Source: DATAFF01 sp036265615
GTDB taxonomy: Bacteria; Pseudomonadota; Alphaproteobacteria; Rhizobiales; Aestuariivirgaceae
Assembly: GCA_036265615.1 (NCBI GenBank)
Contig: DATAOT010000124.1
Span: 1-11,188 of the forward strand
Length of the DNA: 11,188 nucleotides
Direction: 5' to 3'
Position 1 is the stretch's first letter, and each line of letters opens with the position of its first letter. The position numbers and the translations under genes were made by a program. Below the pieces are notes generated by a model. It was not told the origin of the DNA, made no database searches, and was given only the letters and a program-made list of their open reading frames with translations. This document shows positions 1 to 5,773 of this stretch, in pieces.

Positions 1-147
1 GGCCCTTCGATGGGCTTTCTGCCGTTGCTGCTGCGCTGCCCGTTCTGTCGCCGGCTGCTGAACATTGACGAGCGGTTGCGCCGCCTCAGCTGCCGCCGGG
101 GTGACGAACCCCGCCGTAAGCAGAACAACGGCAATGTACGCGCGCAT
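1..147 (-). CDS. N-terminal 49 codons of an unknown exported protein (cut by window edge)
   Basis: The minus-strand frame starting with the ATG at 147-145 stays open to the window edge. It begins MRAYIAVVLLTAGFVTPAAA, a textbook Sec signal peptide: one arginine, a hydrophobic core of about 12 residues and an A-x-A-like cleavage site near residue 20. The mature part visible is Gln/Ala/Arg-rich (QPLVNVQQPATERAAQQQRQ) and looks disordered. A purine-rich ribosome binding site (AAGAGGG on the minus strand, about 153-159) lies at good spacing before the ATG and supports this start. The protein should be periplasmic or secreted. The rest lies outside the window, so I assign no function. It lies downstream of the ETF-QO gene on the same strand with a 189-bp gap, so it could be co-transcribed or have its own promoter. 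Confidence 0.7.
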   Translation of the reverse strand, partial: MRAYIAVVLLTAGFVTPAAAEAAQPLVNVQQPATERAAQQQRQKAHRRA

Positions 148-305
148 GACGCCCTCTTCTTCTGATGCTTACGCTCAGGAAGACTGTGGGAACCCCGAAG
201 ATGCGTTCGCGAGACTCAATGCTTCCCCAACACCCACTTTTCCTCAAGAGGGGGCAGCAGAATGGTCGAATCTTGGCTATTCACGGGCAATCACCACCTG
301 ATTGT

Positions 306-328
306 AGCAACCACAAGGCGGTGTTGCT
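306..328 (-). terminator. Stem-loop just downstream of the ETF-QO stop codon, possible weak terminator
   Basis: An eight-pair stem with one bulged base (AGCAAC and GTTGCT as outer arms, AC/GT inside, loop AAGGCG) starts about 9 bp past the ETF-QO stop codon. Read in the ETF-QO direction it is not followed by a U tract; the four T's lie on the other side, so intrinsic termination would work better for plus-strand transcription. It may act as an mRNA 3'-end stabiliser. The rest of the 148-336 gap contains two GANTC sites (213-217 and 268-272) and no gene that I can see. Confidence 0.3.
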
Positions 329-336
329 TTTCGGCA

Positions 337-2007
337 TCACATGTTCGGGTAGTTCGGGCCCTCTCCGCCCTGCGGCACCTCCCAGACGATGTTCTGCGCC
401 GGGTCCTTGATGTCGCATGTCTTACAATGGACGCAGTTCTGATGGTTGATCTGAAAGCGCTTTCCTCCCGAGCTGTCTTCCAGCACCTCGTACACGCCGG
501 CCGGGCAGTAGCGCTGCGCCGGCTCGTCATACAAGGGCAGGTTGCGCGAGATCGGTATTGCCGGGTCCTTCAGCCGCAGATGGACCGGCTCGTCCTCCTC
601 GTGATTGGTGGCCGAAAAAGCCACATTTGTCAGCCGGTCGAACGAGATCACATTGTCGGGCTTGGGATAGTCGATCGGGCGCGCCTGACGGGTCTCGACC
701 AGCGTCGCGTGATCGGGCTTGCCATGGCGCAAAGTGCCGAACAGCGACAGTCCGAAAAGCTCGTTGGTCCACATGTCGAAGCCGCCCGCTGCGAGCCCGC
801 CGACAAGGCCCAGCTTCGACCATAGCGGCTTGACGTTGCGCACCGCCTTGAGGTCGCGATGGATCCATGAGCCTTCGAAGGCGGCCTGGTAGTCCTTGAG
901 CTCGTCGCCGGACCGGCCGGCCGCGAGCGCCGCAAATGCGCTCTCCGCCGCCAGCATCCCCGACTTCATCGCATTGTGCGATCCCTTGATTCGGGGCACG
1001 TTGACGAAACCCGCCGCACAGCCTATCAGCGCGCCTCCCGGGAAATAGAGCCGCGGCACCGACTGAAGCCCGCCCTCGGTGATGGCGCGCGCGCCATAGG
1101 CGATGCGCCGCCCGCCTTCCAGGACCGGCCTGATCAGCGGATGGTGCTTGAACCGCTGGAATTCCATATAGGGGTAGAGATAGGGGTTCGCGTAATTGAG
1201 ATGAACGACGAAGCCGATCGAAACCAGATTGTCCTCGAGATGATACATGAAGGAGCCGCCGCCGGTGTCCTGCGCAAGCGGCCAGCCGAGCGTGTGCGTG
1301 ACCTGGCCCTGGCGATGCACCTCGGGCCGAACCTCCCACAGCTCCTTCATGCCGAGGCCGAACTTCTGAGGCTCGCTGTCGCGGGCCAGCGCGTAGCGCT
1401 CGATGATGCGCCCGGCGAGCGAGCCGCGCGCTCCCTCGGCAATCAGCACATATTTGCCGAGGAGCTCCATCCCGGGTTGATAGTCCGGCTTCGGCTTGCC
1501 CCCGCGGTCGAGCCCGAACACCCCTGCGACAACGCCGCGCACCGCCCCGTTCTCGCCGAATACCAGATCGGAGCAGGCAAAACCCGGATAGATCTCGACG
1601 CCGAGGGCCTCGGCCTCCTTTGCAAGCCACCGGCAGACATTGCCCAGCGAGACAGCATAGTTGCCGTGATTGCTCATGAGCCTCGGCAAAAGGACATTGG
1701 GAATGCGCAGCGCACCGCGCGGCCCGAGCATGAAGAAGCGGTCCTCCGTGACCTCGGTGTTGAGCGGAGCGCCGCGCTGTCGCCAATCGGGGAGGAGCTC
1801 GTTCAGGGCGACGGGATCGATCACCGCTCCGGACAAAATGTGAGCCCCGATCTCCGAGCCCTTCTCGAGCACGCAGACCGAGATGTCGGTGCCGGCGGCC
1901 GCCGCGAGCTGCTTCAGACGGATGGCCGCTGCGAGGCCCGCCGGGCCGCCGCCGACGATCACCACGTCGAACTCCATCGATTCGCGCTCAACCTGTTGCG
2001 CTTCCAT
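337..2007 (-). CDS. Electron transfer flavoprotein-ubiquinone oxidoreductase (ETF-QO)
   Basis: A complete 556-residue protein, the normal size for bacterial ETF-QO. The enzyme takes electrons from reduced electron transfer flavoprotein, loaded by acyl-CoA and amino-acid dehydrogenases, and passes them through FAD and a [4Fe-4S] cluster to ubiquinone at the inner membrane. Visible features are the N-terminal dinucleotide-binding motif VIVGGGPAGLAAAIRL (about 17-31), the conserved GAHILSGAVIDP (about 54-65), a second FAD-contacting segment around IGCAAGFVNVPRIKG (328-342), and a C-terminal ferredoxin-like domain with Cys501 (RYCPAGVYE) and Cys525/528/531 (NCVHCKTC). These four cysteines match the cluster ligands of the mitochondrial enzyme. 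The start at 2007 has a weak GGGA upstream; a second ATG at residue 11 (MEFDVVIVGGG) is a real alternative because the family motif begins immediately after it. The gene is divergent from the UDG gene, with a good promoter-like element between them. Confidence 0.96.
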   Translation of the reverse strand: MEAQQVERESMEFDVVIVGGGPAGLAAAIRLKQLAAAAGTDISVCVLEKGSEIGAHILSGAVIDPVALNELLPDWRQRGAPLNTEVTEDRFFMLGPRGALRIPNVLLPRLMSNHGNYAVSLGNVCRWLAKEAEALGVEIYPGFACSDLVFGENGAVRGVVAGVFGLDRGGKPKPDYQPGMELLGKYVLIAEGARGSLAGRIIERYALARDSEPQKFGLGMKELWEVRPEVHRQGQVTHTLGWPLAQDTGGGSFMYHLEDNLVSIGFVVHLNYANPYLYPYMEFQRFKHHPLIRPVLEGGRRIAYGARAITEGGLQSVPRLYFPGGALIGCAAGFVNVPRIKGSHNAMKSGMLAAESAFAALAAGRSGDELKDYQAAFEGSWIHRDLKAVRNVKPLWSKLGLVGGLAAGGFDMWTNELFGLSLFGTLRHGKPDHATLVETRQARPIDYPKPDNVISFDRLTNVAFSATNHEEDEPVHLRLKDPAIPISRNLPLYDEPAQRYCPAGVYEVLEDSSGGKRFQINHQNCVHCKTCDIKDPAQNIVWEVPQGGEGPNYPNM

Positions 2008-2023
2008 TGTGTCCCATCGCCTG

Positions 2024-2054
2024 TTGGCTCAACCACAATCGCGCCTGTTATAGT
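2024..2054 (+). promoter_or_regulatory. Possible promoter for the UDG-moaB pair
   Basis: TTGGCT (2024-2029) and TATAGT (2049-2054) are separated by 19 bp, longer than ideal. The -10 candidate overlaps the -10 of the opposing ETF-QO promoter, so the two directions would compete for the same DNA. Transcription would start near 2061, about 66 nt before the UDG start codon. Support is weak apart from the position between two divergent genes. Confidence 0.25.
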
Positions 2055-2074
2055 GGACGGGTGCGTCGAGACAA
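2047..2074 (-). promoter_or_regulatory. Likely housekeeping sigma promoter for the ETF-QO gene
   Basis: On the minus strand TTGTCT (2074-2069) is followed after 16 bp by TATAAC (2052-2047). This is four of six and five of six matches to the standard -35 and -10 boxes, and the preceding C gives the CTATA form seen in rhizobial promoters. Transcription would start near 2040, giving a leader of roughly 33 nt before the ATG at 2007. Identified by eye only. Confidence 0.45.
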
Positions 2075-2126
2075 TTCCCCGATTGCGGCAGAACCGGTCC
2101 GCAATCCGCCATCGGGCGTTGGCGGC

Positions 2127-2981
2127 ATGAGCGATCCCGCCCTTGATCAGCTCAGCCGCTCCGAGGCACTGGCCATGCTGCGCTGGCTGATTGCCATGGG
2201 AACCGACGAGGCGACCGGGTCAGTCAGCTTGGACCGCTTCGCCGAGACCGACCGCCAGCGGCGCGGGCCGCAGTTGCCGCCTGCCTCGCCGGTGCGGCCG
2301 CCGCCTGGCCCTCCTGTGCCGCCGCGGCCCGCCACGACCCTTGGCGGCTCGGCCGGCGATGCCATCGCTCTTGCCGCTGCCTGCAGCAGCTTTGCCGAGA
2401 TTGCCGCCGCGCTCGCCGCCTTCGATGCCTGCCCCTTGAAGCGCACCGCCACCAACCTGGTCTATCTCGACGGCCATCCCGACGCGCGCCTTCTCTTCAT
2501 CGGCGAAGCGCCGGGACGCGAGGAGGACCTGTCCGGCCGGCCCTTTGTCGGCCGCTCCGGCCAGCTTCTCGACAAGATGCTCGAGGCGATCGGGCTGTCG
2601 CGAAGCGCTGCCGAGCCGGAGCGCAGCGTGCTCATCACCAATCTGATCTTCTGGCGGCCGCCGGGAAACCGCAAGCCGACCGAGGCCGAGACCCTGATGT
2701 GCCTTCCCTTCGTGCAGCGCACGATTGCGCTCGCCCGGCCGCTAGCCATCGTCTGCCTGGGCGCGACCCCGGCTCAGCGCCTCAGCGGAACCACCGAAGG
2801 CATTCTCGCGCTAAGGGGCAAATGGCGACAACATCGAACGCAGGACGGTTCCACGATTCCCCTCCTTCCGACGCTGCACCCGGCCTATCTGCTGCGCCAG
2901 CCGGCCCAGAAGCGTCTCGCCTGGCGCGATTTCCTGACATTGAGCTCCAGCCTCCAGGCAAAACAGGGCGATAGCCGATGA
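2127..2981 (+). CDS. Uracil-DNA glycosylase, family 4 (iron-sulfur) type, alphaproteobacterial form
   Basis: Removes uracil from DNA, starting base excision repair. The protein has 284 residues from the ATG at 2127. The frame is open further upstream, but that part (MCPIACW...) crosses the divergent promoter region and has no family resemblance. The N-terminal part (about 10-45, EALAMLRWLIAMGTDEATG...) is a helical segment that I recall from alphaproteobacterial homologues. It is followed by a proline-rich linker at about 47-69 and then the catalytic domain: ACPLKRTATNLVY (101-113), active-site motif GEAPGREED (126-134) with GRPFVGRSGQLLD, and HPAYLLRQP (251-259). Cluster ligand candidates are Cys102, Cys192 and Cys210; the position three residues before Cys102, cysteine in archetypal family members, is Phe99, so a fourth ligand is not obvious (Cys86 is a candidate). 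The stop overlaps the moaB start (ATGA), indicating translational coupling. Confidence 0.92.
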   Translation: MSDPALDQLSRSEALAMLRWLIAMGTDEATGSVSLDRFAETDRQRRGPQLPPASPVRPPPGPPVPPRPATTLGGSAGDAIALAAACSSFAEIAAALAAFDACPLKRTATNLVYLDGHPDARLLFIGEAPGREEDLSGRPFVGRSGQLLDKMLEAIGLSRSAAEPERSVLITNLIFWRPPGNRKPTEAETLMCLPFVQRTIALARPLAIVCLGATPAQRLSGTTEGILALRGKWRQHRTQDGSTIPLLPTLHPAYLLRQPAQKRLAWRDFLTLSSSLQAKQGDSR

Positions 2982-3535
2982 GCGAGGGCCAGGAGACCCC
3001 GGCGGGCGCCGAGCGTGCCTTCATCCCGGTGCGGATCGCCGTGATGACCGTGTCCGATACGCGCACGCTCGAAACCGACCGGTCGGGCCAGGTGCTGTCG
3101 GACCTGATCGCAGCCGCCGGTCATCACCTCTCGGCGCGGACCATCGTCAAGGACGACGTCGGTCAGATCCGCCGCACCGCCCGCAACTGGCTGAAGCGTG
3201 ACGACATCGACGTGATCCTGTCCACTGGCGGCACCGGCCTGACCGGCCGCGACGTCACCGTCGAAGCCTTCCGGTTTCTCTTCGAGAAGGAGATCGAGGG
3301 CTTCGGGGTGGCTTTTCACATGGTGTCATGGCCGAAGATCGGCCCGTCCACGGTGCAGTCGCGAACGACTGCCGGGGTTGCCAAGGGCAAGTTCATCTTC
3401 TGCCTGCCCGGCTCGCCCGGTGCGTGCCGTGACGCCTGGGAAGCCATCCTGAAAAGCCAGCTCGATTACCGCCACGCTCCGTGCAATTTCATCGAGATCA
3501 TGCCGCGCCTGGAAGAGCATCTGCAGCGGAAATAG
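2978..3535 (+). CDS. moaB: MoaB/Mog-family molybdenum cofactor biosynthesis protein
   Basis: A 185-residue protein of the MoaB/MogA fold, which binds molybdopterin and in related proteins adenylates it so that molybdate can be inserted; cytoplasmic. Visible signatures are RIAVMTVSDTRT near the N-terminus (19-30), the phosphate-binding STGGTGLTGRDVT (82-94) and the PGSPGA loop (144-149). The length and the GGTG...RDVT spacing fit MoaB rather than the much larger MoeA. Some MoaB proteins in organisms with a separate MogA have no proven activity, so the exact reaction is inferred. The start codon overlaps the UDG stop by 4 bp (ATGA). The stop codon TAG sits in an AATAGGA heptamer that looks like a decayed first unit of the repeat that follows. 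Confidence 0.93.
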   Translation: MSEGQETPAGAERAFIPVRIAVMTVSDTRTLETDRSGQVLSDLIAAAGHHLSARTIVKDDVGQIRRTARNWLKRDDIDVILSTGGTGLTGRDVTVEAFRFLFEKEIEGFGVAFHMVSWPKIGPSTVQSRTTAGVAKGKFIFCLPGSPGACRDAWEAILKSQLDYRHAPCNFIEIMPRLEEHLQRK

Positions 3536-3652
3536 GAAAATAGGCAATAGGCAATAGGCAGTGAGTGGTGCCCTCCCCTACAGCCTATTGCCTACTACCT
3601 ATTACCTATTGCCTATTGCCTATTGCCTATTGCCTATTGCCTATTGCCTACG
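3531..3652. repeat. Palindromic heptanucleotide repeat element, copy 1 (unit AATAGGC / GCCTATT)
   Basis: The left arm has three perfect AATAGGC units (3539-3559), preceded by a degenerate AATAGGA (3531-3537) that contains the moaB stop. After a 23-nt middle part comes a right arm of ten GCCTATT-type units (3583-3652): GCCTATT, GCCTACT, ACCTATT twice, GCCTATT five times, GCCTACG. The first three right-arm units are the inverted complement of the left arm with 2 mismatches in 21, so transcripts can fold into a long hairpin with a 23-nt loop. The remaining units are a simple tandem expansion. The AT-richer composition differs sharply from the neighbouring genes. A related copy lies at 6881-6945. 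The right arm ends about 65 bp before the radical SAM gene. Confidence 0.9.
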
Positions 3653-3682
3653 GCCTCCTCCCTATTTTTCGCATTTCAGTTC

Positions 3683-3711
3683 TTGATTTGTTCTCTGCGG
3701 CGTCCTAACTT
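3683..3711 (+). promoter_or_regulatory. Candidate promoter for the radical SAM gene, giving a leaderless or near-leaderless mRNA
   Basis: TTGATT (3683-3688) is followed after 17 bp by TAACTT (3706-3711). The -10 match is only three of six, but it includes the leading TA and the final T. Transcription would start about seven bases later, at the A of the start codon at 3718. There is no Shine-Dalgarno-like sequence before this ATG, which agrees with a leaderless transcript. By-eye call. Confidence 0.3.
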
Positions 3712-3717
3712 TCCCGC

Positions 3718-4851
3718 ATGGCGACGGTTCACAAGGACATCCGACCCTCCCTCGGCTTTGAAAGCGACACGACGGAGGCGGTGCGCCTGGCGAGCAAGCT
3801 GGCCCGCGGTCGCGGCGCTCGCTCCAACGCCTCCGGCCGCTATGAACCGCTGTCCCGCCACCTTGTCGATGACGGCTGGCAAAGCCTCGAGGAACTGCCG
3901 CCCTTCAAGACCACGGTGATCCCCGAGCAGCCCAAGACCATTCTCACGCGCAACAGCTCCCCCGACATTTCCTTCGACCGCTCGATCAATCCGTATCGCG
4001 GTTGCGAGCACGGCTGCAGCTACTGTTATGCCCGGCCGACCCACGCCTATATGGGCCTGTCTCCCGGGCTCGATTTCGAGAGCAAGCTTTTCGCCAAGCT
4101 GAATGCCGCCGAATTGCTGCGCAATGAGCTCTCAGACCCGGCCTACCGGCCGCAGACCATCGCGCTTGGCGCCAACACCGATCCCTATCAGCCGATCGAG
4201 CGCCAGTACCGGCTGACCCGGCAGATTCTGGAAGTGCTTGCCGAGTTCGATCATCCGGTGGGAATCGTCACCAAGAGCGCCCTGGTGGTGCGCGATCTCG
4301 ATATTTTGAGCGCAATGGCAAAGAAGCGGCTGGTCAAGGTTGCCGTGTCGGTCACCACCCTCGACCCGAAGCTCGCCCGCGCCATGGAGCCGCGCGCCGC
4401 AACCCCCGGCAAGCGACTCGAGGCGCTCGGGCTTCTCGCCGCCGCCGCCATTCCGACCGTCGTCATGGTGGCGCCGATCATCCCCGCCCTCAATGACAGC
4501 GAGATCGAGAAGATCCTGGCTGCCGCCTATGCCGCCGGCACGCGCGAAGCCGGCTATGTGCTGCTGCGGTTGCCGCTCGAGGTCAGGAACATTTTCAGCG
4601 AATGGCTGAATGCCGCGCGCCCCGACCGGGCCGCCCATGTCCTGTCGCTGATCCGCCAGACGCGCGACGGCAAGGAGAACGACGCGACCTTCGGCCGCCG
4701 CATGACCGGCAGCGGTCCTTATGCCTGGACGATCGGCCGCCGCTTCGAGCTGGCCTGCGTTCGTCTCGGCATCAACCGCGACAAGATCAAGCTTGCCACC
4801 GATGCTTTCAAGCGGCCGCCGAGGCCAGGCGAGCAGCTTGCGCTGCTCTGA
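3718..4851 (+). CDS. PA0069-type radical SAM protein (SplB-like superfamily, COG1533)
   Basis: A 377-residue radical SAM protein. The cluster motif is CEHGCSYCYARPTHAYMG with Cys96, Cys100 and Cys103 (C-x3-C-x2-C). It is preceded by SPDISFDRSINPYRG (81-95) and followed by LGANTDPYQPIERQYRLTRQ (150-169), a combination I recall from the group annotated as PA0069 family and distantly related to spore photoproduct lyase. The family binds [4Fe-4S] and S-adenosylmethionine and makes a 5'-deoxyadenosyl radical; its physiological substrate is, to my knowledge, not established. The N-terminal 60 residues (RGRGARSNASGRYEP) are basic and typical for the group. The start is the first ATG after the repeat element; no ribosome binding site is visible. 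The gene stands alone, with 113 bp to rnhB. Confidence 0.93.
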   Translation: MATVHKDIRPSLGFESDTTEAVRLASKLARGRGARSNASGRYEPLSRHLVDDGWQSLEELPPFKTTVIPEQPKTILTRNSSPDISFDRSINPYRGCEHGCSYCYARPTHAYMGLSPGLDFESKLFAKLNAAELLRNELSDPAYRPQTIALGANTDPYQPIERQYRLTRQILEVLAEFDHPVGIVTKSALVVRDLDILSAMAKKRLVKVAVSVTTLDPKLARAMEPRAATPGKRLEALGLLAAAAIPTVVMVAPIIPALNDSEIEKILAAAYAAGTREAGYVLLRLPLEVRNIFSEWLNAARPDRAAHVLSLIRQTRDGKENDATFGRRMTGSGPYAWTIGRRFELACVRLGINRDKIKLATDAFKRPPRPGEQLALL

Positions 4852-4930
4852 CGCGCCGGCGCCGCCGAGCCCGCCACCTTCCGGTGGATACCCGCAGGCC
4901 TGGCCCTTCCTTCCCGCCCCGCCCCTGATA

Positions 4931-4948
4931 GACTCGCGCCGGGGAATC
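4931..4948 (+). promoter_or_regulatory. Pair of GANTC (CcrM methylation) sites just upstream of rnhB
   Basis: GACTC (4931-4935) and GAATC (4944-4948) lie 13 bp apart and end 16 bp before the rnhB start codon. GANTC is the target of CcrM, encoded by the next gene but one, and is sparse here (about 15 sites by my hand scan of the window). Two sites in an upstream region of 113 bp could make rnhB transcription sensitive to methylation state. This is inference from position only. Confidence 0.4.
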
Positions 4949-4964
4949 AGCGCGGGGATGGCGA

Positions 4965-5660
4965 ATGGCGCCGACCACCCGGTTCGAGGCGGAGGGAATG
5001 GCCCGGGGCTACCGGGTCATCGCCGGGGTGGACGAAGCAGGGCGCGGACCATGGGCCGGCCCGGTGGTGGCTGCCGCCGTCATCTTCGAGGGGCGTCGCG
5101 TCCCGCGCGGCCTCGATGATTCCAAGAAGCTGACCGCAATGGCCCGCGAGGTTGCCTATGACAAGATCATGGCCAAGGCCATGGTCGGGATCGGCATTGC
5201 CGATGTTGCCACCATCGATCGCATCAACATCCTGCAGGCGACGCTGCAGGCGATGCGCGACGCCATACGCGCCCTGCCCTGCCTGCCCGACCTCGCCCTT
5301 GTCGACGGCGATCGCGCGCCCGCGCTCGACTGCGCCATCCGCACGGTGATCGAGGGCGACGCTTTGTCGGTCTCCGTCGCCGCCGCCTCCATTATCGCCA
5401 AGGTCACCCGCGACCGCATCATGTGCGCCCTCGACGAGACCTGTCCCGGCTACGATTTCCACCAGCACAAGGGCTACGGCACGCCGGAGCACCGCGCCGC
5501 CCTCGAACGCCTCGGGGTAAGCCCGCATCATCGGCTGTCCTTCGCTCCGGTCGCCGCGCGCGCCGCGCGCGGGCTGTTCGACCTTCTCCCTCGCCCTGCG
5601 GTTGCGGAGAGAGAGCGCAGCGGCTGCGAACCGCCGGCCGCGGGCCTTGCGGAGGGCTGA
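4965..5660 (+). CDS. rnhB: Ribonuclease HII
   Basis: A metal-dependent endonuclease that cuts the RNA strand of RNA-DNA hybrids and incises at single misincorporated ribonucleotides. The 231-residue protein shows the catalytic set: Asp23-Glu24 in GVDEAGRGPWAGPV (21-34), Asp114 in LALVDGDRAP and Asp132 in EGDALSVS, followed by the conserved AAASIIAKVTRD (139-150). GYDFHQHKGYGTPEH (162-176) and HHRLSFAPV (188-196) are also typical. The last 25 residues or so (after GLFDLLP) do not resemble the family; they are encoded by sequence similar to a rhizobial palindromic repeat (see 5583-5615). The ATG at 4965 has GGGGA at 6-nt spacing. An internal ATG at 4998 (MARGYRVIAGVDEAG) follows GGAGGG directly, too close for a normal site. 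ccrM follows on the same strand after 113 bp with its own regulatory sites. Confidence 0.95.
   Translation: MAPTTRFEAEGMARGYRVIAGVDEAGRGPWAGPVVAAAVIFEGRRVPRGLDDSKKLTAMAREVAYDKIMAKAMVGIGIADVATIDRINILQATLQAMRDAIRALPCLPDLALVDGDRAPALDCAIRTVIEGDALSVSVAAASIIAKVTRDRIMCALDETCPGYDFHQHKGYGTPEHRAALERLGVSPHHRLSFAPVAARAARGLFDLLPRPAVAERERSGCEPPAAGLAEG
5583..5615. repeat. Degenerate palindromic repeat-like sequence inside the 3' end of rnhB
   Basis: The sequence (CTTCTCCCTCGCCCTGCGG followed by TTGCGGAGAGAGAG) resembles, from memory, the short palindromic intergenic repeats common in Rhizobiales, of the form CTCCCTCGCCCCGC / GCGGGGAGAGGG. The two arms are imperfectly complementary (CTCCCTCGC against GCGGAGAGAG). 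It lies within the reading frame and encodes part of the atypical RNase HII tail. Only one copy is in the window, so repeat status cannot be confirmed here. Confidence 0.3.
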
Positions 5661-5675
5661 CCTCCCCACACCCGG

Positions 5676-5690
5676 TTAACCATTCCTTAA
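5676..5690 (+). promoter_or_regulatory. CtrA-binding site in the ccrM promoter
   Basis: TTAACCATTCCTTAA contains both published forms of the Caulobacter CtrA box: two TTAA half-sites exactly 7 bp apart (5676-5679 and 5687-5690), and the extended half-site TTAACCAT (5676-5683). ccrM is a classic CtrA-activated gene in Caulobacter, where the box overlaps the -35 region. The ATG chosen for ccrM lies 83 bp downstream, which leaves room for a -10 box and a leader, though I see no convincing -10. Confidence 0.75.
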
Positions 5691-5696
5691 GAATTG

Positions 5697-5722
5697 GATT
5701 CCCGTCGACCGATCGGGGATTC
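5697..5722 (+). promoter_or_regulatory. Two GANTC sites in the ccrM leader
   Basis: GATTC occurs at 5697-5701 and 5718-5722, directly downstream of the CtrA box and upstream of the coding region. From memory, the Caulobacter ccrM promoter also carries two GANTC sites, thought to adjust its activity according to methylation. The same arrangement here suggests autoregulation by CcrM. The sites are seen; the effect is inferred. Confidence 0.6.
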
Positions 5723-5773
5723 ACCATGCGCGCCGCAAGTGAGCGGCGAAAGAGCGTGGGCAGGAACATGGGA

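Noticed and set aside
2007..2126. Upstream extension of the UDG frame to the ATG at 2007
   Set aside because: It would cover the divergent promoter region and start at the ETF-QO start codon; the extra residues show no family similarity, while the ATG at 2127 begins the expected N-terminus.
976..2130. Plus-strand open frame of 384 codons opposite the ETF-QO gene
   Set aside because: Antisense to a complete, motif-bearing ETF-QO; the translation has no recognisable domain. The minus-strand 419-codon frame at 527-1786 is likewise an out-of-frame shadow.
3583..3652. Tandem units as a possible CRISPR array
   Set aside because: Units are 7 bp with no spacers, and no cas gene is nearby; it is a simple heptad array within a palindromic element.
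3623..3919. Small plus-strand frame starting MPIAYCLLPTASS
   Set aside because: Its start is only a translation of the heptad repeat, and the remainder runs out of frame through the radical SAM gene.
4874..4887. CCACC-TTCC-GGTGG hairpin after the radical SAM gene as a terminator
   Set aside because: The stem is only 5 bp and no T tract follows; too weak to call in GC-rich sequence.
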